Both the position numbers and the translations under genes were made by a program. Shown here piece after piece: positions 33,125-43,339 of a DNA stretch of 43,834 bases. The notes beneath the pieces are model-generated. The model had not been told where the DNA came from and searched no databases. It saw only the letters and a list, made by a program, of their open reading frames with translations. How positions within the stretch are numbered: position 1 is the first letter of the stretch; each line of letters begins with the position of its first letter. The stretch lies in the NCBI GenBank assembly GCA_024103495.1, contig JAGFIQ010000084.1, forward strand, positions 1 to 43,834, read 5' to 3'. The DNA comes from Aridibacter famidurans (lineage in GTDB: Bacteria; Acidobacteriota; Blastocatellia; Pyrinomonadales; Pyrinomonadaceae).

Positions 33125-34708
33125 TCAGATCAGGACCTTTCGCTCCCTGGAACCCGGTATGTTCATCTGGTCCCTGTACTTGGCGACCGTCCGGCGAGAG
33201 AGCTTCACCCCGTCCCTTCCCAGGCGCTTCGCGATCTTGTCGTCGGTAAGCGGCTTTTTCGAATCCTCTTCCTCGATCATCTTCTTGATCTTCAGTTTGA
33301 GAATCCGGGTCGAGACCTCTTCACCGTCTTCGTTCATCATTCCTTCGCTGAAGAAGCGCCTCAGCTCGATCACACCCTGAGGCGTGTGAGCGTACTTGCG
33401 GTTGACCACCCTCGAAATGGTCGAAAGGTGCATGCCTATGTCTTCCGCGACGTCCTTCAGCATCATCGGCTTGAGCCTCTCGACCCCGTGATCGAGGAAC
33501 TCGCTCTGCCGCCTCACGATGCATTCGACGACCTTGTAGATCGTCTGCCGACGGTGCTCGATATTTCTGAGCAGATCGACTGCCGAACGCACTTTGTCTT
33601 TTATGAAGTCCTTGGTTTCCTTGGAGGTCTCGTCCTTCGAGAGCATGTGCTGGTAGGTCTGGCTGATCCTCAAACGGGGGCTTCCGCTATCGGAGAAATA
33701 GATCACGTACTCGCCCTCGACCTTTTCGATATAGACCTCGGGCGATACGTAGATAGGTTTCTCGTCGCTATATTCGCGGCCGGGATAAGGGTTCAGGATG
33801 CGGATCTTCTCGATCTCTTCGTCCAGTTCCTCAAGACCGAATCCCGTCTTTTTCGAAAGGTGCTGGAGCCTGTGCGGCTGAAGGTCCTCGAAATGGTCCC
33901 TCACAAGCATCGCGGCAAGGCTGTCGCCCTGTCCGCGGCTTTCGAGCTGCGCAACAAGGCATTCCTTGACGTCGCGCGCACCGCAGCCGACCGGATCGAG
34001 CTGAAGGATCACTCTCCTGGCCTCTTCCACGGCCTCAAGCGAGCATTCCGTCATCTCGCTGATCTCTTCGTCGTCGGCATTCAAACGGCCGTATTCGTCG
34101 AGATTGCCGATGACGGCGACTGCCGCCAGTTCCACTTCCTTGTCGAGCTTCTGAAGATGAAGCTGCCATTCAAGATGTTCGGAGAGGGATTCCGATCCGG
34201 AAAGGAACTGTTCGAAACTCGGCGAATCTTCCTTGTACTCGAACTCCTGCGTCTTGTAACCCGGATCCAGATAATCCTGGAACTCCCGGCCCAGGTCCAC
34301 ATCGTCGAAAGGATCCGACGAATCCTCGCTTTCCCCGTCGTCCGAATCCCCGGACACCGAATCCTCGATCGCAGATGCCGTTTCGTCGGACATATCGCCG
34401 TCGTGCCCGTTGAGCTGCGCCGATCTCTCGTCAAAATCGGAATCGTCCCAATCGCTTTCGCCGGACGAATCCGGTTCCTCGAACTCCCGCTCGGTACCGT
34501 CGGCGTTCTGATCGAGGATCTTCTCGGCAAGCTCGCGTATCTCCTCTTCGGTCTGCACCTCTTCGAGGATGGGGTTTTCGTCGAGTTCCTGCTGGATAAG
34601 CTCACTCAGCTCGAGAGTGGTCATCTGCAGCATTTCTATGCGTTGCCTCAACTGAGGCGTCAGCACCATCTTCTGCTGCAGTTTCTGAGTTAGCCTAAGA
34701 GATGACAT
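33125..34708 (-). CDS. rpoN: RNA polymerase sigma-54 factor
   Basis: 527 aa. Region I (MSSLRLTQKLQQKMVLTPQL ... LQMTTLELSELIQQELDENP) is rich in Gln and Leu, region II is a long acidic stretch (about 60-150, many Asp/Ser), the core-binding domain follows, and the RpoN box SRRTVAKYR lies at about 504-512 for -24 recognition. It directs transcription from -24/-12 promoters with enhancer-binding activators. No activator gene is in the window. It is followed by hpf and the PTS genes, the classic arrangement of the rpoN locus. Confidence 0.97.
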   Translation of the reverse strand: MSSLRLTQKLQQKMVLTPQLRQRIEMLQMTTLELSELIQQELDENPILEEVQTEEEIRELAEKILDQNADGTEREFEEPDSSGESDWDDSDFDERSAQLNGHDGDMSDETASAIEDSVSGDSDDGESEDSSDPFDDVDLGREFQDYLDPGYKTQEFEYKEDSPSFEQFLSGSESLSEHLEWQLHLQKLDKEVELAAVAVIGNLDEYGRLNADDEEISEMTECSLEAVEEARRVILQLDPVGCGARDVKECLVAQLESRGQGDSLAAMLVRDHFEDLQPHRLQHLSKKTGFGLEELDEEIEKIRILNPYPGREYSDEKPIYVSPEVYIEKVEGEYVIYFSDSGSPRLRISQTYQHMLSKDETSKETKDFIKDKVRSAVDLLRNIEHRRQTIYKVVECIVRRQSEFLDHGVERLKPMMLKDVAEDIGMHLSTISRVVNRKYAHTPQGVIELRRFFSEGMMNEDGEEVSTRILKLKIKKMIEEEDSKKPLTDDKIAKRLGRDGVKLSRRTVAKYRDQMNIPGSRERKVLI

Positions 34709-34809
34709 CAGTATCCGGCGTCTTCATTCCGAAGAAAGCGGCTTTGGGGGGCTTATTCGAACGCATCGGTATTATAACCGATAAGAAACTCAAAAGTGAA
34801 AATTTGGCC

Positions 34810-35658
34810 CTATAGACGGAACCTCTTGCCGAGATATAGGCGGCGTACGTCCTCGTCCTCGACAAGGTCCGAAGGCTGACCGCTTCTCAAGATCTTCCCT
34901 TCGGCCATGATATATGCCCGGTCCGTGATCCCGAGCGTTTCCCGTACGTTATGGTCGGTGATAAGAATCCCGATCTCGTGACCCTTCAAGTAGAGTATGA
35001 TGTCGCGTATGTCCTCGATCGCGATAGGGTCTATTCCTGCAAACGGCTCGTCGAGCAGGATGTATTCCGGTTCGGTCGCGAGGCAGCGGGCGATCTCGAC
35101 TCGGCGGCGCTCTCCTCCCGAAAGCGAGTCGCCGCGGGTCTTCCTGACGTGCGTGATCCCGAATTCCTCCAGCAGTTCTTCAAGTCGGTCCAGCCTCGTC
35201 TGGCGCTTCATCTTCATCGTTTCGAGGACCGCAAGAATGTTCTGTTCGGCGGAGAGCCTCCTGAAGATCGAGGGTTCCTGCGGAAGATAGCCTAGACCGA
35301 GCCTTGCGCGAAGATACATCGGGAGCTTGGTTACGTTCTCGCCGTTCAGGTAGATGTCCCCGCGTTCGGTCCTTTCGAGGCCGACCATCATGTAGAACGT
35401 CGTCGTCTTTCCCGCTCCGTTTGCCCCAAGCAAGCCGACGATCTCGCCTTTCGACACCTCGAGGCTTACGTTGTCTACTACGCGCCGTTTCCCGTATGTC
35501 TTCTGGAGATGCTCCGCGCTGAGGGTCTCCGTTCTGGCGTTCGAACCGTTTTTCACAGGCGATGACTGTCCGTGTTGGGTATCAGAATGGCCGAACACCG
35601 CTCCTGGCGATATCCGGCCAACTAGTTTCCATTTTAATGGGTCGCGGGAAAAGTTCAA
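34810..35658 (-). CDS. lptB: LPS export ABC transporter ATP-binding protein LptB
   Basis: 282 aa from a TTG at 35658 that overlaps the TGA of the preceding gene; a GTG at 35556 would give 248 aa, closer to the family norm, and the first ~40 residues look unlike LptB, so that start may be correct. Seen: Walker [18 protein letters not shown]-loop [10 protein letters not shown], signature [13 protein letters not shown], Walker [15 protein letters not shown]-loop [10 protein letters not shown]. It powers LPS extraction with LptFG, whose fused gene is at 1909-4212. Confidence 0.95.
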   Translation of the reverse strand: MNFSRDPLKWKLVGRISPGAVFGHSDTQHGQSSPVKNGSNARTETLSAEHLQKTYGKRRVVDNVSLEVSKGEIVGLLGANGAGKTTTFYMMVGLERTERGDIYLNGENVTKLPMYLRARLGLGYLPQEPSIFRRLSAEQNILAVLETMKMKRQTRLDRLEELLEEFGITHVRKTRGDSLSGGERRRVEIARCLATEPEYILLDEPFAGIDPIAIEDIRDIILYLKGHEIGILITDHNVRETLGITDRAYIMAEGKILRSGQPSDLVEDEDVRRLYLGKRFRL

Positions 35659-38408
35659 TTCCGCTCGCTTTCTTTGAGCTTGTACACGGACCTTATACGT
35701 CCGGTACCGCCGGGGGCGTCGCTTCCGCTACCGGTCACGAGATTCTGCTTCAGATTCACAACAACTTCCCGGCCCCTCGAGGAACCGCGCTCCTGATCGC
35801 TCACGGTTGCGGGATCGCCTCTCAATACGATCACCTCGTCGACCGTGTCGTACCGGGCATAGCTGCCGGTGGCGCGGCGCCCCGGCTGGGTGATCTCGAC
35901 ATCCTTTTCGGCGACCGTGCTTAGGAGTTCATTCTTCTGATTAAGTCTTACTGATGCCGATCCGGCCCTGATCCGATCGGTCCCCTGCCGTATGTCGACG
36001 CCCTTCTCATACCTCAGAAGCCGGTCACTCTCAATATAGAGCATAGATCCCGCCGCGGCGTGAACCGGAATGGAGGTGCGCTTCCCGGCGACCGTTCTTT
36101 CCGCATCGTAGAGCAGGCTTTGCACGTTCCCTTCGGCGTAGAACCGGCCCGCAGGCTGATCGACAAGAAGCCGGTCTCCCCTCACATAGTTCTTGTCCTG
36201 CCACGCTCTTGCATTACCGCTGAAAACCGCGGTCTCGGCCTTGTGATCGAACTGTGCGTTCTGCGACGACACAAAGACCGGGGAGTTCTCATCCGAAAAC
36301 GGCGTCGAACCGGCATCGGACCTCTGCCTGTAGTACGTAGCGCTGACCCCGCCGCCCATCGCCGAACGCTCGTTCTTTACGTCCCAGTCGATCTCCTTTG
36401 CCCGGATCCGGCCTGTGTCGTCCCAAAGAACGGGTTCCCCGCCGCGAAGACTTGCTGTCTGGCTGGCAGAGTCGAACCTGATCTTCTCGGCAGTCCCTCT
36501 TCGGGGACCTTCGGAAAACTTTGCGTCTCCGACGGCCTCAAGTGTTTTTACGTCCTGGGTCTTCTGATCAAACGTCGCTACGAACGTCTTCGCATTCAGT
36601 ACCTGTTCAGGACCGGCATTGCCCCAAAGAGGCTTCCTTCGCGCCGTCGAACTCCCCGCTCCCGTGCAGGATCGGGCATTGTTCGCGGTGTAAAAGTCGC
36701 AGATGAATCTTGGGGAATTGATATGCGTCCTGTATTTCCCTTTCGCGGAAGACTTGGGAGTTATCACAAGCTCGGCACTGCCGTTCGCTTCCGCCGTCTC
36801 AATTTCATCCGAGCCGGCCCTGAACTTCGAGTTCACAGAATCGGCCGTGATGATCTTGTCGGAAGCGTCAGGCCCTGCGTCCTCAGCGATAAGGCTGATC
36901 GTGGTACGCCCGCGGCTCTTTGCCGTCGCAGGCTTTCCGTCCGGTCCAAAAAGCATTTCGAGCGGGGATCTGGTAGTGAGCCTGTATTTCGAGTAACCCG
37001 CCTTTCCCAGCGGGACGACCTCGATCTCACTGCCTCCCAGCGAAACTGCGCTCGAGAGATTTCCGTTCTTCGCGAAGGTTGAACGGATCTCGGGAGCCCT
37101 CAGGTGCGATCGCCTTTCATTCGTGGCCTGAGTGAGGGTGGCATTGCCGAGCACTTCGGCCGACCTAAGGCCGCGGTCTGGATACAGCAGCGCGTTGATC
37201 TGACTCCCGCCGACCGTGTCGGTCCCCTGGGTCACGGTAGCGCCGCCGGTCAGGAAAACTTCTCCAGCCTTCTGCCTGTAAACGGCGTGTGAGGCCGCGA
37301 TCGAAGTCTTTCTGCCGTCCGAGAAGGAATCTATCCGCACCTTCCCGTCAAGCTCGAAGACCTCCCCGGCGGTACGGTATTCTGCCGTGTTCGATGCGAT
37401 ACGGGAGGGTTCCTCACGCTTCGTTGCCGAATTGATAAGCACGTCACCTTCAAGGTCGAGCCCGGTCAGTCCGTTGTCGACATGGGCCGTGATCTTCTTC
37501 GCCGTCGCATTGGTGAATCCGCCCGCCGCGTCCTTCTCCTGTGTAACCTTGGTACTGCCGTTGACCTCCACCCGTCGAAGCTGCTTGTCCTCGAGAAAAG
37601 CCCTCGCGGTGGACCCTTCGATCCTGGTAGGCCTCTCAAGGTCGCTTCCCTCCTGCGGAACCACTAAAACATCAACATTGCCCGTCAGATCGATCGTCCC
37701 GGATTCCTGGTCGACATAAGCCTTGCCTGCATTCAGTTCGGCCGTTTTCAGTTCCGGCTGGGCAAAATCCTGCCCCGGCTCTCCCGGACCTGCGAAGATC
37801 TCAACATCGTTGAGAAGTTCAAGCGTTTCTTCCTCGATCTTGACCACCGCACCTACAGCGTTCCCCGATATGTTCTCTCGTGAGAACTGCAGGTACTCCT
37901 CGGCATCGGCGGTCTCGGTAGATTTGGTGTACGTGAGCTGGTCGGTACGGACATTAAGACGGTCCCTTGTGTCGATGACGACGTTACCGGCAAAGAAGAT
38001 CCTGAAATCCTTGCTGTCTTTTGCGTCCGGAACATAAATAGCTTTGTCCGCCCGAAGCTTGTCGGACTTCGAGATGTCGCCGTCGGCGTACACTTCAAGG
38101 AAGACGTTCTCGAGTTCCTGGTGCTCGTCGTCGAAGGTCGTCGCCTTGTCGGCACGGATCACATACTTGAGCACCGAGTCCTCCGATTCCTTTCGCTCGT
38201 AACCGTTAACTACCGCGACCACGTTCTCGGACAGCGTAGTCGGCAGCGATTTCATGCGGAATTCCTGCCGGAAACTGCCCAGGTAAAGGCCGATTCCAAC
38301 CGCCAGAACTGCGGCAAGAACGCCGAGAAGGGCGACGCCGCGCAAAATGTAAGGCAGGCGCGCCCTCAGGTGATATCTTTCGAGGTCGTTATTTTTATCT
38401 TCGGTCAC
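35655..38408 (-). CDS. Giant LptC/OstA (LptA-like) periplasmic protein
   Basis: 917 aa. Residues 25-48 form a single membrane anchor followed by an LptC-like domain (about 55-190) with [23 protein letters not shown]. The remaining ~700 residues are OstA/LptA-type beta-jellyroll repeats, recognisable by recurring patterns such as [47 protein letters not shown], and near the C-terminus [19 protein letters not shown] and [16 protein letters not shown]. LptC (about 190 aa) and LptA (about 180 aa) are normally separate. Here they seem fused and the bridge extended, which could span the periplasm in one chain. It overlaps the lptB TTG by 4 bases. Confidence 0.88.
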   Translation of the reverse strand: MTEDKNNDLERYHLRARLPYILRGVALLGVLAAVLAVGIGLYLGSFRQEFRMKSLPTTLSENVVAVVNGYERKESEDSVLKYVIRADKATTFDDEHQELENVFLEVYADGDISKSDKLRADKAIYVPDAKDSKDFRIFFAGNVVIDTRDRLNVRTDQLTYTKSTETADAEEYLQFSRENISGNAVGAVVKIEEETLELLNDVEIFAGPGEPGQDFAQPELKTAELNAGKAYVDQESGTIDLTGNVDVLVVPQEGSDLERPTRIEGSTARAFLEDKQLRRVEVNGSTKVTQEKDAAGGFTNATAKKITAHVDNGLTGLDLEGDVLINSATKREEPSRIASNTAEYRTAGEVFELDGKVRIDSFSDGRKTSIAASHAVYRQKAGEVFLTGGATVTQGTDTVGGSQINALLYPDRGLRSAEVLGNATLTQATNERRSHLRAPEIRSTFAKNGNLSSAVSLGGSEIEVVPLGKAGYSKYRLTTRSPLEMLFGPDGKPATAKSRGRTTISLIAEDAGPDASDKIITADSVNSKFRAGSDEIETAEANGSAELVITPKSSAKGKYRTHINSPRFICDFYTANNARSCTGAGSSTARRKPLWGNAGPEQVLNAKTFVATFDQKTQDVKTLEAVGDAKFSEGPRRGTAEKIRFDSASQTASLRGGEPVLWDDTGRIRAKEIDWDVKNERSAMGGGVSATYYRQRSDAGSTPFSDENSPVFVSSQNAQFDHKAETAVFSGNARAWQDKNYVRGDRLLVDQPAGRFYAEGNVQSLLYDAERTVAGKRTSIPVHAAAGSMLYIESDRLLRYEKGVDIRQGTDRIRAGSASVRLNQKNELLSTVAEKDVEITQPGRRATGSYARYDTVDEVIVLRGDPATVSDQERGSSRGREVVVNLKQNLVTGSGSDAPGGTGRIRSVYKLKESERN

Positions 38409-38537
38409 TCGGCTGTATCTCCGGCACTCCCGCCGGACGGGTCGTTGATAATGAGGTTCCGCCTTCGGATGGGAAACACGTCCGAAACGCTCGCTGCCGA
38501 TTCCCGGGGAGGGTCCGTAAGTACTTGGGAGTATACC

Positions 38538-38560
38538 AAAAACGGCGGCCGGCCGCCGTC
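38538..38560 (-). terminator. Rho-independent terminator at the recJ 3' end
   Basis: On the minus strand ACGGCGG-CCGG-CCGCCGT overlaps the TGA of recJ and is followed by five U. It separates recJ from the lptC-like gene, which must then use its own promoter in 38409-38537. Confidence 0.75.
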
Positions 38561-40256
38561 ACACAGGCCTTATGTCCTTGAGATTGAGCTGAAGCCGGGT
38601 CGTGCCCCGCCAGGTGTTCGGCTCCGGTGTATGCGCTAGCTCATAGACATTGCCTACCGCGAGATCGAGGCCGGCTGATCGCTCTACGCCGTCCCACCAG
38701 ACCACTTCGAAATGCTTGCCTTCCCGGTCGCGGAGCTTCAGCTTGAGATGCTTCTCCTTCATCACGAAGGGATCGTCCGCAAGCGAAAGGCCGGGAGTCG
38801 CAAACACAGGCTTCGGATTCCCCTGGCCGTACGGCTCCAGCATCTTGAGGTCTTCGGTCAGTTCCAGGGTCAGTGTCGCGCTGGAAACCGGCGCGTCGAT
38901 CCTTACCTCCGGAACAAGACTTTCTTCGGAAAGTTTTTCGGATGCGTGGATGTTCAGTCTTTCGGCTAGCTCGCCTATGTTCTCCGGCCTGATACGCATT
39001 CCGGCGGCGGCCGCGTGTCCGCCGTAAGTCTCGAAAAGATCGGCACACGTGTCGAGCCCTTCGAGCAGGTGATAGTCCGAAATGCTCCTCGCCGATCCGT
39101 GCCCCATTCCGTCCTCCACAGAGATCACGATCGACGGACGGTGTAGCTTCTCCGCGATCTTCGAGGCGGCCAGGCCGATCACGCCCCTGTGCCAGTCGTT
39201 TCCGTACGCTACGACAAATCTCGACTCCGAACCTCCGCTTTCAAGTACGGACGTCAGCGCCTTCTCCGTGATCTCTTTCTGCAGTTTCTGCCGTTCGATG
39301 TTCTTGCGGTTCAGGTACTCCGCAAGCTTGCGCGCACCTCCGAAGTCGGCGGCCTCGAACAGTTCGACGACGTGGCGCGCGGCGTCCATTCGGCCTGCGG
39401 CGTTGATCCTCGGAGCGACACGGAAGCCTATGTCATAACTGGTCATCTCGTCGCGGCAGTCCGCGACCTCGATCAGCGCCCGAAGGCCGTAGTTAACGGT
39501 CGAAGGCAGATCGGAAAGCCCGACCGCTACGATAGCCCGGTTCTCTCCCGTGAGCTTCATCACGTCGGCGATGGTCCCGATCGCGACAACCTTAAGGAAA
39601 TGGGGCACTGCGGCTTCCTTACCCTTCTCCCTGAGGAGGGCGTGGGCGAGCTTGAACGCAACGCCGACACCGGCCAAATGCTTGTCGGGATACTCGCAAT
39701 CAGGGCGATTGGGGTTCACAACGGCGAGAGCTTCCGGGAGTCCCTCGTCCTTTGTCAGGTGATGATCCGTAACGATCACGTCCAGGCCGTGCTCCTTTGC
39801 CCACGCGATAGGCTCGAAGGACGTGCTTCCGCCGTCTACGGTGATCACAAGGGAGTATCCATCCCGTTTCGCTTCTTCGAGCGCGGGAATGTTAAGGCCG
39901 TAGCCTTCGGTGAACCTGTGAGGCACGTGAAAGCCGGTTTCGCCGCCGATCATCTCGAGTGCTTTCCTTAGCACTACGGTCCCGGTAGTCCCGTCGACGT
40001 CGTAATCGCCCCAGATCAGGATCTTCTCCTTGTTCTCCACGGCCTGCAGGGTCCGAGCGACTGCCTTGTCCATATCCTTCAGCAGGTATGGATCGTGAAG
40101 ATGCGAGTACGAAGGGTTCAGGAACCGGTCCGCCGATTCCGCATCGCCGTAGCCGCGCGAGATGAGCAGCGCCGCGATCAAGGGCGAAAGTCCGTTCGCC
40201 TGGGCGAACTCGCGGACGAGCTCCAGGTCGTGTTCTTTTTGTATCCAGCGTTTCAT
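38559..40256 (-). CDS. recJ: Single-stranded-DNA-specific exonuclease RecJ
   Basis: 565 aa 5'-3' ssDNA exonuclease of the DHH family. Metal motifs: IWGDYDVDGTTGTVVL, VTVDGGSTSF, VTDHHLTKDEGLPEALAVVNP (the DHH motif), and in the DHHA1 part GGHAAAAGMRI. The C-terminal OB fold ends with RLQLNLKDIRPV. Works in recombination, base-excision and mismatch repair. It follows uppP by 43 bp on the minus strand. Confidence 0.96.
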   Translation of the reverse strand: MKRWIQKEHDLELVREFAQANGLSPLIAALLISRGYGDAESADRFLNPSYSHLHDPYLLKDMDKAVARTLQAVENKEKILIWGDYDVDGTTGTVVLRKALEMIGGETGFHVPHRFTEGYGLNIPALEEAKRDGYSLVITVDGGSTSFEPIAWAKEHGLDVIVTDHHLTKDEGLPEALAVVNPNRPDCEYPDKHLAGVGVAFKLAHALLREKGKEAAVPHFLKVVAIGTIADVMKLTGENRAIVAVGLSDLPSTVNYGLRALIEVADCRDEMTSYDIGFRVAPRINAAGRMDAARHVVELFEAADFGGARKLAEYLNRKNIERQKLQKEITEKALTSVLESGGSESRFVVAYGNDWHRGVIGLAASKIAEKLHRPSIVISVEDGMGHGSARSISDYHLLEGLDTCADLFETYGGHAAAAGMRIRPENIGELAERLNIHASEKLSEESLVPEVRIDAPVSSATLTLELTEDLKMLEPYGQGNPKPVFATPGLSLADDPFVMKEKHLKLKLRDREGKHFEVVWWDGVERSAGLDLAVGNVYELAHTPEPNTWRGTTRLQLNLKDIRPV

Positions 40257-40299
40257 AGTTCACCAGGGTGAGGCGGTGAATGGCCGGGTTCCCGTGGCG

Positions 40300-41187
40300 C
40301 TAGACGCGCGCGTTCAAGACCCCCTGCCACAGCAATATGAGAATGGCGGCGCCGAGGATGATCCGGTAAATGACGAAAACTGTCGTCGTGTACCTTCTCA
40401 AATAGGCGAGCAAGAACCAGATCGAAAGGTATCCGACGATCCCCGCGGCAACGGTTCCCGCGAATAAAGGGACGAAGCTGCCTTCGGGAAGAATATGCCA
40501 GGCCTCGATAAGCTCGAGCAGTCCGCTCGCCGTTATCGCCGGGATCATCAGGAGAAAAGAGAACCTGGCCGCCGCCTCCCTCGATAGGCCCGCGAAAAGG
40601 CCTCCCATTATCGTCGAACCGGACCGGCTCGCTCCGGGCATCAGCGCAAGCACCTGGGCTGTGCCAACAAGAAGCGCCTCGCCGATCCCGAGTTCCTTTA
40701 TCCCCTTTCTCTGGCGCCCGAAATACTCCGCGATCTGAAGCAGTATCGCGACAAAGATCAACATCGAGGCGATGATCCAGAGGTCCTTCGTCAACGCGCC
40801 CTCGATCGTTTCCTTGAACGCGAGTCCCACGATACTGACCGGGATCGAACCCGCGACGATCATCCAGCCGAGCCAGGATTCATCGGACAGCCATTTTGGC
40901 CGCTTCCGGTTCTCCCCTTCGATCTCCTTCTTTTTCCCCGCGATCAGCGCGACGTGATCGCGCACGAACGAGGTCGAGATGTTCCATATGTCCTGCGCGA
41001 AATAGACGAACACGGCGGCGAGCGTCCCGAGCTGGATCACGGCCATCGTCGCGGTGATCTGTTCGGGGTTTCCGCCGTAGATGCCCGTGTACCGGCTTGC
41101 GAAAACCAGGTGCGCTGTTGAACTTACGGGAATGAACTCGGTCAGCCCCTGGACGATGCCAAGGATGATCGCTTGAAGAAGATCCAT
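40300..41187 (-). CDS. uppP: Undecaprenyl-diphosphatase (UppP/BacA)
   Basis: 295 aa integral membrane phosphatase that recycles undecaprenyl pyrophosphate for cell-wall synthesis and gives bacitracin resistance. Seen: the N-terminal IILGIVQGLTEFIPVSSTAHL motif and the second motif LMPGASRSGSTIMGGL with conserved Ser and Arg, about eight hydrophobic helices, and a charged insert around 85-105 (GKKKEIEGENRKRPK). It lies between an SDR gene and recJ. Confidence 0.96.
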   Translation of the reverse strand: MDLLQAIILGIVQGLTEFIPVSSTAHLVFASRYTGIYGGNPEQITATMAVIQLGTLAAVFVYFAQDIWNISTSFVRDHVALIAGKKKEIEGENRKRPKWLSDESWLGWMIVAGSIPVSIVGLAFKETIEGALTKDLWIIASMLIFVAILLQIAEYFGRQRKGIKELGIGEALLVGTAQVLALMPGASRSGSTIMGGLFAGLSREAAARFSFLLMIPAITASGLLELIEAWHILPEGSFVPLFAGTVAAGIVGYLSIWFLLAYLRRYTTTVFVIYRIILGAAILILLWQGVLNARV

Positions 41188-41268
41188 ACGAAAGGTGCGG
41201 GAGCCGGACGCTTATTACTCAACAGGGGCATTGTCCGACTTTTCGCGGGCATCGTCAAAACCGGCGCG

Positions 41269-42048
41269 CTACTCGCGATATCTCGCGCGGCCCGCGATCC
41301 GGTCGTAGATCGACGCGGGCAGAATGCTCGAAAGCCTGACAATGGTCGCGAGCTGCCAGGGGAAGGCGTGGAATTTCTTCTTTTTCCCGATCGCGCTGAT
41401 GATCCGTGCCGCGCCGTCTTTCGTTTCCAGAAGAAACGGGAGCTTGTTCTTTCTCCCGGAGGTCAAGGGAGTCTTGATGAAGCCCGGAGCGATTACTGAA
41501 ACGTCGATACCGCTCGGGCCGAAATCCACTCGGAGGCTTTCGAAGAACGCCGTCATTCCCGCCTTGCTTCCGGAATATGCCGCTGATTTCGGAAGGCCCC
41601 GGTAGCCCGCGAGGCTCGAGATGGCGACAAGGTGTCCGCTTCCTCTATCGAGCATCTCGGGAAGGACTGCGGCGACGGAATTCACCGCACCGAGAAGATT
41701 GATGTTGATCACCGTCGCAACCGGTTCCGGGCCGATCATCTGGGTCTCACGGTTGTTGCCGCTTACGCCGGCGTTGGCGATCATCACGTCAATCTCGCCG
41801 AACTCGGCCCTGAACGCATCCGCGGCGGCACGCACAGAAGCGGCATCAGTCACATCCGCCGGGAAAACCCGCGCCTCGCCTCCGGCACTGCGAACGGCCT
41901 CCGCAACCTTCTCGAGCTCCGATTCGCGGCGGGAAAGCAGTCCGAGCTTCGCTCGCCTTCGGGCCATCTGAACAGCCATCTCGGCGCCGATGCCGCTTGA
42001 AGCGCCGGTCAGGAAGACGGTCTTGTTCTTGAAGTATTCTTCACCCAT
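41269..42048 (-). CDS. Short-chain dehydrogenase/reductase
   Basis: 259 aa classical SDR with a Rossmann fold. Seen: TGASSGIGAEMAV near the N-terminus, the Asn-Ala-Gly motif in MIANAGVSG, and the catalytic Ser and Tyr-x3-Lys in ISSLAGYRGLPKSAAYSGSKAG. The C-terminus has a hydrophobic stretch (WQLATIVRLSSILPAS) typical of SDRs that act on lipid or steroid-like substrates. The substrate is not inferable. Confidence 0.92.
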   Translation of the reverse strand: MGEEYFKNKTVFLTGASSGIGAEMAVQMARRRAKLGLLSRRESELEKVAEAVRSAGGEARVFPADVTDAASVRAAADAFRAEFGEIDVMIANAGVSGNNRETQMIGPEPVATVININLLGAVNSVAAVLPEMLDRGSGHLVAISSLAGYRGLPKSAAYSGSKAGMTAFFESLRVDFGPSGIDVSVIAPGFIKTPLTSGRKNKLPFLLETKDGAARIISAIGKKKKFHAFPWQLATIVRLSSILPASIYDRIAGRARYRE

Positions 42049-42057
42049 AAAAAGAGT

Positions 42058-42095
42058 TTCAGGGGCCCAAGTCTATACGACCCGGAACCCCTGAA
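42058..42095 (-). terminator. Candidate terminator between the META gene and the SDR
   Basis: Perfect 8-bp arms TTCAGGGG (42058-42065) / CCCCTGAA (42088-42095) with further inner pairing (CCC/GGG). On the minus strand ACTC and five U follow. It lies 9 bp before the SDR ATG, so it might instead be a regulatory leader hairpin for that gene. Confidence 0.5.
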
Positions 42096-42120
42096 CAAAC
42101 AGCCAAAACGATCGCTGAGA

Positions 42121-42798
42121 TCATTCGTACGGAACAAAGCTCAGCAACTCTTCTCCTCCGTTCCGGATCACGACCGAATCGCTTTCAACCTCTATCTTCC
42201 CGCCCTGCCCGAGCGCCTTCAGGAATCCGTCCTCGACCCCCCAGTCGATCAGGCAGGCCCTTTTCGTGGAGATCAGTTTCGAGGCCGTGAACTCTTCCTC
42301 ATCGAGCGTCAGACTGCCGCTGAAGCTGTTGCAGCCGCCGTAACCGTAGACTCTGCCCTGCGCTCCGTCGAATACCATCCAGACGCCGCTGGCCTCATTC
42401 ACGGGATTGCCGTTCATACGCACGAGCCGCCATTTTGTGCCGAACAGATCCGTTCCGTGCCGAGCGTCGCTAACTTCGATTCTGCTCACAATGTCCTTCA
42501 GGCGATAGATCCAGCCGGAGGTGTCCTTGGGTGGCGCGGCGACCTTCTCGATCTCCGCTCTCAGGACATAGCTATAACCGGGAATGAAGTCGAAGTTCTC
42601 GATCTCGTCCTGTACCGCACGGAACTCGGCCTGATCCTGCCGCCTTATCACGAGGCACTTCTTCGGGACGACCCCTTCGCAGTATTGCCGGAAGTGGGCG
42701 ACCGCTACCTCTTCGACGGTAACCTGGCCAATAGCGTCGGTGGCGGAGAGAATTCCCGTGAACGCAATAAACAGAAATAGAATAAGTGAGTTCTTCAT
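42121..42798 (-). CDS. Exported DUF4377 + META domain protein
   Basis: 225 aa with a signal peptide (LILFLFIAFTGILSATDAIG). The first domain (about 40-105) has the DUF4377 pattern with CLVIRRQDQAEF and FIPGYSYVLRAEI. The second (about 117-222) is a META/HslJ domain: TKWRLVRMNGNPV, GYGGCNSFSGSLTL and ISTKRACL. These pairs are found in secreted stress-related or heat-shock (HslJ-like) proteins and protease inhibitor-like lipoproteins; function unproven. It is preceded by a 100-bp gap with a possible weak hairpin (GCCGCG/CGCGGC, 42829-42845). Confidence 0.88.
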   Translation of the reverse strand: MKNSLILFLFIAFTGILSATDAIGQVTVEEVAVAHFRQYCEGVVPKKCLVIRRQDQAEFRAVQDEIENFDFIPGYSYVLRAEIEKVAAPPKDTSGWIYRLKDIVSRIEVSDARHGTDLFGTKWRLVRMNGNPVNEASGVWMVFDGAQGRVYGYGGCNSFSGSLTLDEEEFTASKLISTKRACLIDWGVEDGFLKALGQGGKIEVESDSVVIRNGGEELLSFVPYE

Positions 42799-42898
42799 TA
42801 TCGTTTACCTTCGTCTATTAAATTTAGCGCCGCGGAGATCGCGGCTGTCCGAACGGGCGGGAGAACGGATCGCGGCGACGGGCTTGCAGGAGCGGGAT

Positions 42899-43339
42899 TC
42901 AGCAGACCTCTTTGACGATGCCCCGGAAGGCCTTCAGAGCTGCCGCAAGGTCGTCCTGTCTGACAAGGACGTGATCGCGCTTGAATGAGGAGAACGGGAG
43001 TATCGAGATGCCGGAACCGGCGAGCACCGATGATACCGCGGCGATGAAACCCACGACGTCGAAATCCATTTCCGCGTCGAAACTCAGAAGCCTGAAGTTC
43101 CCTTCGACCGGCGCATCGCCAAGCCCGGGCCTGAGCGTCTGGAAGTCCGGATCGTCCACGACGAACGTGACCTCCCATTTGTCTTTGAAGATCAGGAACT
43201 CGGATCCCATACGAGGTGAGAGCGCCGGGTCCGAAAGAAGCGCCTGCCATCGGTCGTGATCAACCGAGACGACGTGGAAGGTCTCGGGCGAGACGACCAG
43301 TCTGGCCGACCTCAGGATGTCTTCGGCATTCTCGCTCAT
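42899..43339 (-). CDS. ACT-domain (ACT_7-like) protein
   Basis: 146 aa. Resembles small bacterial proteins with two tandem ACT folds (DUF2241/ACT_7): the second half begins VEGNFRLLSFDAEMDFDVVGFIAAVSSVLAGSGISI, with the Phe-Asp-x-Gly/Val-type ACT helix and SSFKRDHVLVRQDDL. ACT domains bind amino acids, but the ligand here is unknown. It overlaps the RNase J stop by 4 bases (ATGA, 43336-43339), so it is translationally coupled. Confidence 0.82.
   Translation of the reverse strand: MSENAEDILRSARLVVSPETFHVVSVDHDRWQALLSDPALSPRMGSEFLIFKDKWEVTFVVDDPDFQTLRPGLGDAPVEGNFRLLSFDAEMDFDVVGFIAAVSSVLAGSGISILPFSSFKRDHVLVRQDDLAAALKAFRGIVKEVC

Noticed and set aside
33113..34693. Long plus-strand open frame of 526 codons
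   Set aside because: Exactly antisense to rpoN, whose protein is unmistakable; the frame is open only because of high GC codon bias.
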